A DNA stretch of 64,000 nt from Symsagittifera roscoffensis (taxonomy: Eukaryota; Xenacoelomorpha; Acoela; Convolutidae). The notes beneath the pieces are model-generated. The model saw only the letters and a list, made by a program, of their open reading frames with translations, was not told where the DNA came from and made no database searches. This document shows positions 1 to 13,000 of this stretch, piece after piece (within the stretch, counting starts at the first letter, position 1; each line of letters opens with the position of its first letter). Both the position numbers and the translations under genes were made by a program. The stretch spans positions 7,269,624 through 7,333,623 of the forward strand of contig NC_087071.1 in the NCBI RefSeq assembly GCF_963678635.1, read 5' to 3'.

Positions 1-2695
1 TGAGCTAACAAAACTCAATTTTAATCCAGTAGAGTTAGTTTTTGGCTTTTTTTCAGCGAAATTAATGAAATCAAAAAATCAAAAAATATATGCTGTTTTC
101 AACAAATTTTTTGATTTTCGAAAAAAGTTGTCCTGTTTGTTTATTTTACAATGACTGTCAAACAGACCTAAAATTTAGTTTTTGTTAAGAATTTTTTTAT
201 CACACCACACAAAAAAAACAATACTTATTGAAAAACTTTTCATTTTTTAAAAAACAGTGGTGGGAGCAATCTGTGATATTTGCGCAGCAGCCGCTATCCT
301 CGCTTAAGTCGTGAAAATCTTTGGTAATTTATAGGAATTTGCTTTACAATAACGTAAACTTTTTACATAAACTTTTTACAACCAAATTTGCAAATAAAAC
401 TGCAGCTAACAGAAACAATGCCATTTGAGTTCTCCGCTTTTATGATGGCTAGCGTTTTTTTGCCATTATCTGTCAATTTGAGATTTTTTGGCGTGAAGCT
501 CAGCGGCGCTTCTGGACGATTATTCATCCAAGTCTAGACAGGTCAAATTAATTTGCTAATTTTACTAAGTTAAACAATTTAAAAATTTGATGGAAGAAAG
601 TCAAATTTAGCAAACAATCGATTTTACAACATGTTTATTGGAAGGAAAATTTTTTTTTATGATTATCTTTCCGCTTTTGAAATTTCCGCTGTCTCCAATA
701 AATAGAGTGAGAACGAAAAATTAACCTTCAAATTTTATTCGCAACTTACTCTTTGAACTTGAGAACTCCCTGAAGAGCTAACAGTTCTATTTATTCTGTT
801 TGCCAATAGAAGTTCAGTTTTAAAATCAGTACTTTTCATGTATGTTGGCTATGATTTTTTAGTAGGCAAGATGAAAACAGATTTACTGATATTAACGAGG
901 CGTTTTACTTAAATAGTTCAACGATTCTACTCTGTGTTCTCACAAAACATCATTTCAATGTAGGAATAATCGTCTTTACGCGTAAATCTTACCATTTTCA
1001 ATGATTTTCCTCAGAATTAAATATAATTTGGGTAACTTATTTTTTCATAAGAAAGATTTGGTTTTCAAATCCGAAACACAAATCGAATTTTTTATAGACT
1101 CCCCTTAAAACCTAGAATTGGGTCCCTGAATGACTTCACCGCCATTTTCATAACATAAAAATTAAACCCAATTTTTTTTGTAAATTATATTAATTTCAGA
1201 GCACTAAAACGACAATTACTGTCTTTTTAACCTAACAAAAAGTCGTCTGGATTGAATTACTAAGATTTTGTGCCTATTTGAGCGTTCAAGAAAATGCTTG
1301 ACTCGATTTTGTCATAATTTTTATCAGCACTGGTCCCAGTTTGCGGGGCCTCGCAGATAAGTTGACACCTCAACCCGCTGCAAGAAAAAAGCGCTTTTTT
1401 GTTCAAAAAATACCCAGCCCCTATCCGCCGGTAATTTTCGACCCCCGCGAGTTACGAACTGCGCAATATTTTCAAGTTTGTTATGAAATTTTTAACATTT
1501 TTTAAATTTTTTTTGGTAAATGAGTAGTACGTATTCAAATTGAAACAAAATTAAGTTTCAATTTTGTGTCTCTTTGCTCCTTCATTTTGCATACAGTTTT
1601 GAAAATTTGTGATAACCATGGAGATAACAAATCGGGTTTCAAGTTTTTTTAAAAAAAACCCGACTCTTTCGTATGACAAAATAAATTACTCAATTTAATA
1701 TTAAACCCCAGAAAAATCAATAAAAGTGGTAAGATTTACGCGTAAAGACAACTATTCTTATATTGAAATGAGAACACAGAGCAGAAGTGTTGGACTTTTT
1801 AACTAAAACCCCTTGTAAAAGTCAGTAAATCTGTTTTCATCTGGCAAACCATAAAATACAGCCAACATAATTCACAAATACTGACTTCAAAACTAAACTT
1901 GTTTTAGCAAACAGAATATTTACAACTGTTAGCTCTTCAGTGAGTTCTCAAGTTCAAAAATTAAGTTGCGAACAAAAATTTGAAGGTTAATTTCTTATCC
2001 CACTCTATTTTTTGGAAACTTGAAAACGGAAAGATAACGGAAAGAAAATGACTTTTTTCGTCCAATAAACATGTTGTAAATTCAATTGTTTGCAACATTT
2101 AACTTTCTTACATCGAATTTGTAAATTAGTAAACTTAGTAAAATTAATACTTCAATTTAAACTGACTAGATTTGGATTAAAAAATATCCAGAAGCGCTGC
2201 TGAGCTTCACGCCAAAAGAGATCTCAAATTGACAGAAAATGGCAAAAAACGCTAGCCATCATTAAAGCAGAGAACAGATGCAATTCAATTGGCCTTGCTT
2301 AGGTTAGCTGCAATTCAATTTGCATTTGGGTTGTAAAAAGTTGACACGTAAAACACAACGCAGATTCCTAAAAATTAAAAAAAATTCACACGACATAAAC
2401 TAGGATAGCCGGCTGCTGTGCAAATATCACAGATTGTTCCGACCATTGTCTTTTAAAAAAAGGGTTTTCAATTAGTTGCATTTTTTCATGTGTGGAGTAA
2501 TAAAAATTTCTTAGCAAAAACTAAAAATTAGGTCTGTTCGACAGTCATTGTAAAATAGACAAACAGGACAACTTTTTTCGAAAACCAAAAAAATTGTTGA
2601 CAACAGCATATATTTTTTGAATTTTTGGTTCCAATAATTTCGCTGAAAAAAGCCAAAACATTTCTACTGGATTAAAACTGAGTTTTGTCGGCTCA
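1..2695. repeat. Large inverted repeat (foldback-like element)
   Basis: The first ~1.1 kb (1 to about 1,100) reappears reverse-complemented at about 1,615-2,695. For example, the opening bases near 1-40 match the complement of 2,650-2,695, and the GTCTTTACGCGTAAATCTTACC stretch near 970 matches the complement near 1,730. Arms are diverged by many small substitutions and indels. The ~500-bp spacer is not obviously repeated and is locally GC-richer around 1,330-1,450. No transposase ORF is visible. The window starts inside or at the edge of the left arm, so the true end is unknown. A foldback/MITE-like transposon is the likeliest identity; an old inverted duplication is the alternative. Confidence 0.8.
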
Positions 2696-3500
2696 AATAC
2701 AGCATAAGTGAGCTATTGTAAGCCTGCTCGTTCGCCTTTATTTGCTCGAAGTTAGAGTTAAAACCAAAAGTTCGAATCGAGTTTCCTCGACACAGAAAAA
2801 AAAATTTAATGTCGTTCGATTTACGACTAAAAGGGCGTTAAAATGATATGTAACTCGACGCTGTTCGATTATAATTTACAGTACCAGGTTTTGCGTAGAA
2901 AACAAAAGTTGAAAAAAGAAAAAAACGAAAACACCCGAAAACAAAGTTCCTCCACATTATCTCCCCCGTTATGACAAACTGAGCTATTTCCTCCCTCCAA
3001 ACAAGGGCGATAAACCCCTGCAAAAGACATTTACAAACGCAAGCAGAAGATTGTTGAGTTCAGAGCCCGCAATTAATTGACTTTATGAAGTTTGTTTTCT
3101 GTGTTTGTTGCAAAAAAAAACTTAAAAATGAAAACAAAATTTTGACGTTTTTTTAACGAAATTTTGTTTGGGCGACCTTTGTTTCGGGGAAACCAAAATG
3201 ATCTAATTTTCTTGTTGTTAATTTAACTTTCTATCTGAATCCCAAAAATTGTTCTCTTTGGCACCTTAATAATGTATGCTATGGCATTTCTTTTTCTTAA
3301 GACAAAAAATCTACTTAAAATGCATCAGTTTTAGTAATGAATATTTTTCATTTTGAAAGTATTTTTCAAGTTTTGACATTGAGTTTTGATATTAGGTATT
3401 TTTGAAACTTTTTGCTGTTCCACATTTTTGCACATGATTTTATAACTATCGACTTTTTTCAAGTGGTTATAAACATGCCTCAAGTAACTATGGAGCTATT
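2696..3500. other. Intergenic, no gene recognised
   Basis: AT-rich sequence between the inverted repeat and the minisatellite. The stretch around 2,790-2,960 resembles 6,790-6,950, so it contains dispersed repeat. No credible coding exon was seen on either strand. Confidence 0.6.
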
Positions 3501-3770
3501 CATAGGTGCACATTCATAAGTGCACTATATTAGGTGCACGTTTATAAGTGCACATTCATATGTGCACATTTATAAGTGCACATTCATAAGTGCACATTCA
3601 TGAGTGCACATTCATAGGTGCACATTTATAAGTGCACATTCATAAGTGCACATTCATAGGTGCACATTTATAAGTGCACATTCATAAGTGCACATTCATA
3701 GGTGAACATTTATAAGTGCACATTCATAGGTGCACATTTATAAGTGCACATTCTTAGTGCACATTCATAA
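3501..3770. repeat. 14-bp minisatellite
   Basis: About 19 tandem copies of a 14-bp unit of the form GTGCACATTCATAA, with variants TTTATAA, TCATAGG and TCATGAG. Variants alternate so that a 42-bp higher-order period (three units) is visible in the centre. It lies about 250 bp beyond the TTLL12 stop codon, in the 3' flank. Confidence 0.95.
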
Positions 3771-4017
3771 TTCATTATAATGTAAGTTTGCATGCACTTA
3801 AGACAAGAGAAAAAACCAAGACCTAGCGTCTTCACTAGTTCATTGAGTCTTAACAAAAACTAGTTTAGTTTTCAGCTTGTATATTATATCAACTGTTTCA
3901 ACTTGGGAAACTAAGTCGTTTCTTAAATTAACAAATTCAGTTTTGCAACACACTCATTGACCAAAACAAAATTTCGAAAACCATCAATTAACTCAAAATT
4001 CAATCAAACATCGGAAC

Positions 4018-7000
4018 TCAAATCTGCGTAAATTTGTCTTCACTCCATTTATTTAAAAACAGCAGTTCGAAAACTTCATTGTAGAAATTCGGGTAATACT
4101 GCGGTTTTATAAACGTCCCGATATCCGGCGCAAAGTTCGATTCCAGAATGACTGGCTGTAGTTCATTATCGTCTGTATATTTGACCATAAGGTCTATGGC
4201 GTATAGAGCTCTTGAGTTTGGTAGTTGGTATAATCCTTGATTCACAGACGCTTCCAAGATTTGTCTGATTGCAAGGTGAGAATCGGTTATCACTTGGTCC
4301 CAATTCAGCTAAAACAACAATTTCTAAAAAAAAACTGAAGGAAAACTGTCACAGTTCAGGTTAATTTACACAATTCAAATTGAGACAGTTCATTATTCGG
4401 ATGTGCAAAATATTAAATCCCTTTATAATAGATTGGGTTATTCGTTACTTAATCCTGGAGGAAAATTTTTAAACAACTTCGATATATTAAAAATGCAGCA
4501 GTTCGCCAAAAAATTTGAATCAAGGTTGAAGTTTCAAATAATATCTGAAGTTTAAAAGTATAAAACCGAATATGAAACTTTTCAAGACAGAATTGCAGCC
4601 CTTTTTTATTTCATCTTCTGTACTTTTGTGGTAAAAAAAATCCGGTTCGACCATAACTTTCATTTTCCGAACGAAAGTAAGCATTTGGAAGCAACCAGCA
4701 AAAAAAAACATCTTCATAAACGTAGACATTTTTGACTCAGGCTTCCAATTTACTAAGCAGTAAAATGTTTCAACTTTCTACCTCGCAGGCCTGTACATTT
4801 TACTTGAAGTATCCCATCAAATAGACGGGAAATCTCAAATAGGTTTTTAATGGGAAAAATCGAAATAAATCAGCTCACCAATGAGCAAATAATCACACAT
4901 ACAAAAAAAATTTAATTAAATTTTTAGATTTGATTTATAAACTTTTATTTTAGGTTGATTTGCTGCATTTATATAACGGTGGGCAAGTTATAACCACCTT
5001 ACAATGGGCAGTTTTACGCAGGAAGGCGCTTTTTAATTAACTTGTTTATTTTTACAAAATAGAAGAAATCAGCAAGAAATCGAATCCCTTCAACTCAACT
5101 GACATTTGGATAAAATGTTTCCATCTTTTTCCTGAACACCTCATATTTCATGGAATGAGCGAATGACACTCCCAACACGTAACTCATAACTGAAAAGTGT
5201 CTCTCGTATTCGAAGAAGTTCTTCAGCTGGTACTCTATGTTTCCCATTCTGATCCATAATTGGTTGTAGGCGAAGGCAAGAAGTGGTTTCACAGATTGAA
5301 CAGCTAATAGGATCTAAACATTTAAAAAATTAAAATTAGGAGAATCATTTGCTCTGCGAGGAGAATAGAAAGTCCCGGCCATAAACACGCGAGTTTAAAA
5401 AACTCAAACGCAAACAAAGCTGCACTTTGCAAACACAAGCGATAAAACGCCAAAAATTGTCTCGGAAAAGTGAAATAAGGAAAAAATTCCAAAAAGCCTT
5501 GAAAAAATCAGCTTCCGTCATAAACAGGTTATTTTCCCAAATGGCATAATTCCCAAATCGCATAAAAATGAAACTTGTCCCAAAGAGCATAAATTTCGAG
5601 TTATCATTGTAATTCGAACGCTTTGTATCAACTTCTAATTCTACCATTTTGTCAGGAACGAAAACATGTGACCAAGATTTGGAATTAATTGCTTCCAAAC
5701 AAATGTTAAGTGACATAGGAAAAATTGACCACAAGAGGCTTATCAATAACCGCAAGCTTATGCTTTTCGCTTTTGATAAAAAAATTATAAAAAAAACTCA
5801 AAATGAAAATTCATTCAACATTTGAATAGACAACTTGACTAATTTTCTCACATTGCTCAAGAAAAAGGTGTACTAGATTTTTTTATGCCATTAGAGACGT
5901 AATCACAAACCGGAATCGAAAGCGCAACCTGAGATTATTAATCTCACGCCCTTGTATCTGAGCAATGTACCAGCAAAAAGTGGACTCCTATTATAAATTT
6001 AGTCCACACACAGTTGGACAAGAGTAAGTGAACACAAACAAACTGGAAAAAGGGACTACTTTTTTTGGATAAAATCTCAACTTTCTAATTTGAAAGGAAA
6101 AAACTGAAGGCCTTTCAATTCTTCGATTTTTATAACAATCTATGATTGACACTCTTGTGATAAAAACAATCCAATTTGAGAAAACTGGATCAAAAGATAA
6201 ATTTTTTATTTCGCTGGGAAATCTGAAAAAAATTAAATTCCACTTTTAAAAAAACTAGAAGTCGATCAAGTTTTCCGTGATCTTCACACTTTGTTTTCCC
6301 ACAGTGGCGTTTGCCTCCCTTTTAGCAAAAGAAATGAACCGAATTTAGTATTGAATCAAAATTCGATTCTCGGAAAAAATCGAGCCTAAAAAAATGAACC
6401 ATTACGAAAAAAAAAAACAATCATCACGACCTATATAGAATCTGAACTACGTTCATCGACTCGTAAAAATTTCACTGTTTGAAGCATCCAAGAAAAAATA
6501 CAGATCAACAGTTCGGTTAAGCGCAGCCAACTGTCCATTTGGTTTTATTTAAAGGCAATGAAAAAAAACAGGAAAAAAACGGCCATTAGATTTGAAACTT
6601 ATTATGAATGAAACATACATTGGACTTTGGTTGATTCTTACTTTCATGTGCGAATTTTGATATATAAAAATTCAACGAAAGAAAAAAGCCAAGAACCCAG
6701 TTGCAATTCGTATGACTTTCATATGCAAAGTTACTCGCTCGTTGAAAATAGCACTTTTCAAACCAATTTTCTCGACACATTTAAAAAAAATTACCAAGGC
6801 CGATAGATTCGCACTTGAAAGGGCTTCAAAATGAGATATCACCCGACTCATTACAATAATTGTTTATGATGTGGTTTTGCGTAAACAATAAAAATAGCAA
6901 ATACACTAAAAAACACATGAAGACAATGTTGTTCCGCACAATCAAGTGGTGGTCGAAAAATTAAGTATGTCATTTTTACAGTACTCCCTGCCGACCCAAA

Positions 7001-10000
7001 GGGTTCCCAATCTCAGAAAATCAATTTGGTAAACCTAAAAAAAGTCGACAAAATTTTCAATTTTTTTTTTGAAAATCCGTCCCCCTCGAGAAAATCCTAG
7101 ATCCGCCCCTGATGGCTAGAAACCCAGATTTAAATGAGGGGGATAGTGAACTAGACCTCGTGAATTCAATACGAAATTCGGTCCAAAATTTTTTTTGAAA
7201 AAAGCACCTTCCAGCTCATTAAGTAAATCTCGAAAATGATTAAGTATAGATTGTGCTAGTTCAAAAACATCATAGTACAAAAATAAATATACGGCCTAAA
7301 GCTCTTCAAATCTACAGCCCCTTTTTAATATTGCGATAGCCCCTTTTTAATAAAATTTAACCCAATTCAATAAAACTGGATCAATCAGTAACCTTTGTAT
7401 TACGCTAAGAATTCTGAAAATTAATAATCACTTCCGAAATTAGAAATTGACCACGCTTTTCGTGAACTTTACACTTTTTCGGCTCGATAGTGGAATTAGT
7501 TAACAAAGCAAAGAAACTTAACTTAAATAAACATCAACAGTCAAACTGCAAAAAAAATAAAATTTGAGCGTGAAGTAATTTAAGAATATTTCCTGAAAAA
7601 CAAACGCAAAAATTAATAACACCTATATAAGTGTCCTCGCTACTTCCGTAAACATTTACAACAATTTTCATGGCAAATAACTATAAAAAACTTGTTGATT
7701 TCCACTACTTTTTTTAAATCGCGCAAGGATGCAATTTGCGAAAAGAGCTCTTGTAAAATAGCATTATTTTAGTTAAAATTCGAAAATTTAACTCTGGATT
7801 ATGCTTCTGGCTGGTTAACTAAAAAAATATAGAGTTCAATCACTTACTCGCATGTCAAACTTCACAAAGCAATCCAAATCCTCTCTGAAGAACAATAAAG
7901 GCCTCTCTATATACTTCTGAGCAATCAAAGGCAAGTCGCTCTCACACATTCTGATGATCTGATCCAAGTTGTTAGTAACATAGGTGCCTATTCCTCTGGA
8001 CATGTTCCACGGTTTCAGGATCCACAAGTTCATGTCTGGGCCGTCTGGATTTTCAACTGAAATATCGATAATGTGTTTTTCAATGGCTAAACAATTTGAT
8101 CATATATTCCATGACTTCACAGCGGATTTTTTTTGCCATTTTGAGACATTAGCCATTTTTAAAAAATGTGTGCCAATTTTTTGGGCGGCCAAGCTGAAAA
8201 ACATGTTTCAATCCACATCTGCCAACTTTAATCTATTAGAAGAAAAATCTTGGTTCAATTCGTTAACAAAGACAATCGGCACTTGAAATTTTGGATCAAC
8301 CGTAGTTTTCAATCACCAGTCATTGTTTCATAAATTTCAAAATCATCACACTTTGCGCGTTTATATAAAATGCGTAGTTTACCAAAATATTTTCCAGAAT
8401 TAATACATGCTTGGGTAGGACATTCTGCAGAATAATATTTTTATAGATTAATCAAATGAGCTCTTTTTTCTTCCCATCTCATTTAAGCATCAATTTTGTA
8501 TGTAACGATTAGCTTTACAAGGTTGAGTATGAAAACTAAATATATTTGCCATGGCATACGTAGTCTGCATGCCAATTTTTGTAACAATCGAACAATATGA
8601 ACAAAACTTTACTTGTAGAAATTCGCTGGTGTGGTTAAAATAAAAATAGAGCCAACAAGTGATATTAAAATTTTAACTTACCTCTTTTCTCCCAGTCATG
8701 TACAAATCGTGGCAACTCATAGTACAGATTGTATGTCTTTTGAAACCACGGAGGATAAACTGGCTTATCATCTGGTTGTTCAAAATAATCGCCCGATATT
8801 TTTCTGAGTGTCGCCGCTGAAATTAAAACCACAATTGGAAAACTATTAAAGAAGCATGAAAGTGGCCAACAGGTCATTAAACACAAAAAATCTTACATCG
8901 ATTCGCATAAATATTCCGGGCATCCTATTATGTTGTTTTTTAAATCAACACTTTTCTTTCAGTGATTAAACTGTCACCTGATGCTAAATGATTCCTGTGC
9001 TAAATTGTTAAATCTTGTCAATTATATATTTCCTATTTGGGCTTTCCGTTATACGGCCCAAAAATACCCCAAATTGTTACTTTGATCTTCTGTTCTTCAT
9101 TTAAGGTGCTTAATTATTGGGGACACCCTCCCTGATAAACGATTTCGCTTAAAAAATGAGGGACCCCACAACAATAAAAACTATCTTGATTTTGAATTAC
9201 GGAGAAATAGCAGACAGACTGAACAAATTACCAAAAGATTTAAATTTGCACAAAAGTCCGAAAAAAAATCAAGAAAATTGAGCAATTTTATCTTAACTTT
9301 AAATTCCGGGAAAATTATCAGAATTTACCTAACAGATCTTTACACACCATAACATGTTCTCCTGGAAACTGATTCACAAATTTATTCATCTCTCTCAGCC
9401 GATTGAAATCCTTGAAGTGTTCCAGTAGAAATAGTACGTCGGCTTTAATATCTATCGCACTTGGCTTCTCTCCCGTGCTCGTGGCCGAATCTCCGTTAGA
9501 CGAATCGCCTATTCGGCAAAAAGTTGTTAAATGTAGTTTTTCGGATAATATACCTGTATCTAATTGAGCACGTTTTTCAATAAATAGCTGCTTCATCTCG
9601 TGAACAGTTCGTTCATTTAAAAAAAAACTGTTTGCTGTATAAAATTCCTGGAAAAAACTGTGAAAACAATTGAAGAAAAAATAAGTTCAAAAAATATTTT
9701 TCAACATAAAAAATATTGCAGGCAATTTTTTGATATCAGATTTTATTGTCATCCAAATGACATTTAACAACTCATCCATGCCTGTTTCTGAAAGCGGTTC
9801 AATAAGCCGAAAATGTTTCGAGTTCAGCGTGCTTTTCACATGCTGATTCTCAGTATAAACTGTGATGACTTTGTCTTCGGGGTAGAAATGTAAGGGCAAC
9901 TCTTGTTTGTCAATTATTGGCAGATTTTCAGATCGATGGAATGCTACCTCGCTCCAATTGGGCTCATGAAGGGGCGGCTCTTCTAAATAAAAAAGAATAA

Positions 10001-13000
10001 TTTAAACCATCTTTTGTTATTTTGGCCGCAAGATCATTATTCAGTATTCGTCCATTAGTCACAAGTAGCATCAATTAAAATACAAAAAAGAAACAATTAA
10101 TCTGTTCAACCAATCGGCGCTAGTACACAAAAATAGATCCTAAAAGCAACGTGGCCGGTTGCTGTGGAAGTAGCGAAGAAAGTTCCGACCACATAATTAA
10201 ACAAAACTTCAGAAAAAAAAACATTTTTTTCCATGAATGTGTAATGCTAGATTTTAAAAAAAATAGACGAAAGCTCAGAATATTAGCAAATACACTGCCG
10301 CTTACTTCGAAAAATGAAAGAAAACCTATAAAATTCTAAATAACCGAAAAGATTTTAGCATTTTTTAAAAAATTGCCAGTGAGGTAGAAAGATAACTATA
10401 TCACAGATTAAAAAATGATTGCTAGTGAAACTAGTGCAGAATATGAATTAAAGATGGAAAAAATTGTAACTCGGTCATTAGAACCTTCTTTGTAAGAGAC
10501 ATGGTCAGTGTCATGAGTATCAAGATTACGAAGATTAAAACCAATTACATAAGCAATGAGCATTATGCATTTAGAAAATTCCTTTTTTGGCTCATGCCTG
10601 GAAATTAGTTTAAATAGGTGCCTTTAGAGAAGTAAAAGGATTGGCCCACCAAAATGGATGCCGTAAATTAGTACCAAAGGAGGACCCTTCGGCAAAAAAT
10701 GGCAAAAATAATTGGTTCACTATTATGATCCAGCGTGCAACTCGTCTCGAAGAGTAAACATTTCATACATTGCGCATACTTTACCGTGATTAAGTATGTG
10801 AATTTTTTGAACTTTATTTTAATGTCTTCCAACAAAAGAGCTCGACCAGAACGAAAACTCAAAACTTAATATCTTACGGCTCACTACAAACTCTATGCGC
10901 TAAGAAATATAAAAAAACGCATATAGTTTTAAATGAAGGTCACGAAACCGATTCTGAACAGCTGGTATCTGCGTCCTATGCCTGGTAATTGATTGGCCTT
11001 AAATTACATTATCTGTACAAACCCACCTTCAAACTCTGGCATCCCAGTCCAGGGTAACATTTGGACACTCCTCAGTAAACTACTCTCTGACTTCAGAGCA
11101 TAAGTGTGCTGTTGAATTAGAGCCTCTCCTTCTCCAATCGGTTTTGTGATCCACATTAACGAGTATGAGGCCATAGTTGGTATGAAGATTAGAGGAGCTA
11201 TTCTCACGTTTGTTTCGTCACTATCAATCGATCGTCCAATATGAGTACCTAATCAATCAATGATATCAAACAATGTGTAGTCAAAACACCGAGTCAGTTG
11301 CTGTACAATTGGCACAGAATATTCCGACCACAGAGTTACAGATAATAAATTCAAGAACAAATAAAAAAAAATTTGATTTTTTCTAAATTCAATGCTTTGT
11401 TTTTACAGAAGGGCAACTAAAATAGACGAAAAAAAAATCCAACGATGAGAGGAATCAATTGCTCAAACGTTAAAAAAATTAATAAACTTTTGAAATTGAA
11501 GTAGTGAAGTCAGCCTGTCTTCAAAATGCGCCTTTTTCAGTGTGAAAATCGAAAACCTTCAGAGCAGTTTTTCTCATGGCTGCAAACTTTGAAAAACATT
11601 TTTTTTTGAAATCAGAATCCCATCTAGGCTTTAATATCAGACCACAATTGACTGCATACCAGCTTTCGTGGAAATAGTCAAAATTGGGATGAGAAAAAAA
11701 ACACAACCTACACCATAGTCGCTTACCAACCCCTTTGGGAGAGGTGGGGTGATCGGAACAAAGATTGAAACGCTATTTTAATCTATAACTACGATCGCCT
11801 GCTTAAAATAGAAACAACTTAGAAACTGACCATAGTGGTCTATGATAGAAATAAATCAAAACAACAATCGTCTGCTTAAGAAAGAAAGAAAGAAAGAAAG
11901 AATATATTTTTCCTTTTATAAACAATATATCAGCATAATTAAATTTGCCACATTTAAAGCAGGAACGGATAGACAACGGGACCTGCTAAAAATGGAAACA
12001 ACTTAGAAACTGACCATAGTGGTCCATGATAGAAGTAAATCAAAACAACAATCGTCTGCTTAAAATAGAAACAATTTAAAAACTGACCATAGTGGTCCAT
12101 GAAGTACCACACTGGTTCCATGGCCTCCTCTTTCGTCTCCACCGAAGTATCAACCGTATTAGTATTAGTCTGCATAGAATAGCTGCCTACAAACTTCCAC
12201 ATGTGATCGTACACCTAGAAAGCATATTACCAAGACACAATAAGAAAATATATAAAACACAGGAGAAGCGGAGCTTCGCATCACTTCTGATTTATCATAA
12301 ACATACTGAGGCAAGGCAGCCGACAAAAAACCATACGAAACACACCAGGCAGAAAAAAAAACGACGTGTAAGCGTGAAACTTCTGATATAAATAAGTTTG
12401 CCAGACCAAAACAACAAACCAAATAAATCAATACAGAACAATTAGACACGCTTAAATGCTGACAAACTAGGGTTCGGAAAAAGACAAGATTCTGAAAAAA
12501 TTATGTTTTAAACGTTTTAAACATAAAAATCGCTTGTCAAAAACATGTCGAAAACTCAAAATCATGCACGAATCCGAGGCTACTAAATATGCGTTCCAGG
12601 CCTGCTGAGCTGGGAATTAGGGAAAGAACATCCTCAGCAATTTTTTGCAATTCTTTTGAAAAATTACCAAGTAAAACTTGTGCTTTAATGAATTTGAATA
12701 AATCGCATTTACTTTCCAATAAATTGAGTAAATGAGCCCCACATCCATATGCAATAATATCAGGTGAATCGTTGGTAGTCAGACAAACTAGGAAATATTT
12801 TCATTTAATTGGGGATCTAGATTAAGGACAAGAACCAGAAATCTTGAAAAAAAGCTTGAAAACAAAAACGCTTGAAAAAATCAAAAATTAGATCTATCAA
12901 ACTTTTCATAAACCATAAACCTGTCTCTATTTGTAAGTGTCGAAAATTGTGAGATTCATTATAACAAAATTAATGAATCGGCATGTGAGCCAGCACAGAA

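Larger units (their letters stand above)
5314..7847. other. TTLL12 intron 10 (repeat-rich)
   Basis: No conserved exon was seen. It holds a tRNA-like segment (5,911-5,974), two copies of a dispersed repeat family containing AACTGGATCAA (about 6,178-6,310 and 7,365-7,490), and a stretch at 7,013-7,111 that recurs at 40,375-40,457. A 136-codon open frame at 5,345-5,755 has no recognisable homology. Confidence 0.6.

Noticed and set aside
3501-3770. CRISPR-like array
   Set aside because: Units are contiguous 14-bp repeats with no unique spacers, in a eukaryotic gene flank.
5345-5755. 136-codon minus-strand ORF in TTLL12 intron 10
   Set aside because: No family resemblance, low-complexity Phe/Leu content, no splice context linking it to the gene.
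7984-8286. Plus-strand 100-codon ORF
   Set aside because: Antisense to TTLL12 exon 9, whose minus-strand reading NLWILKPWNMSRG is unmistakable.
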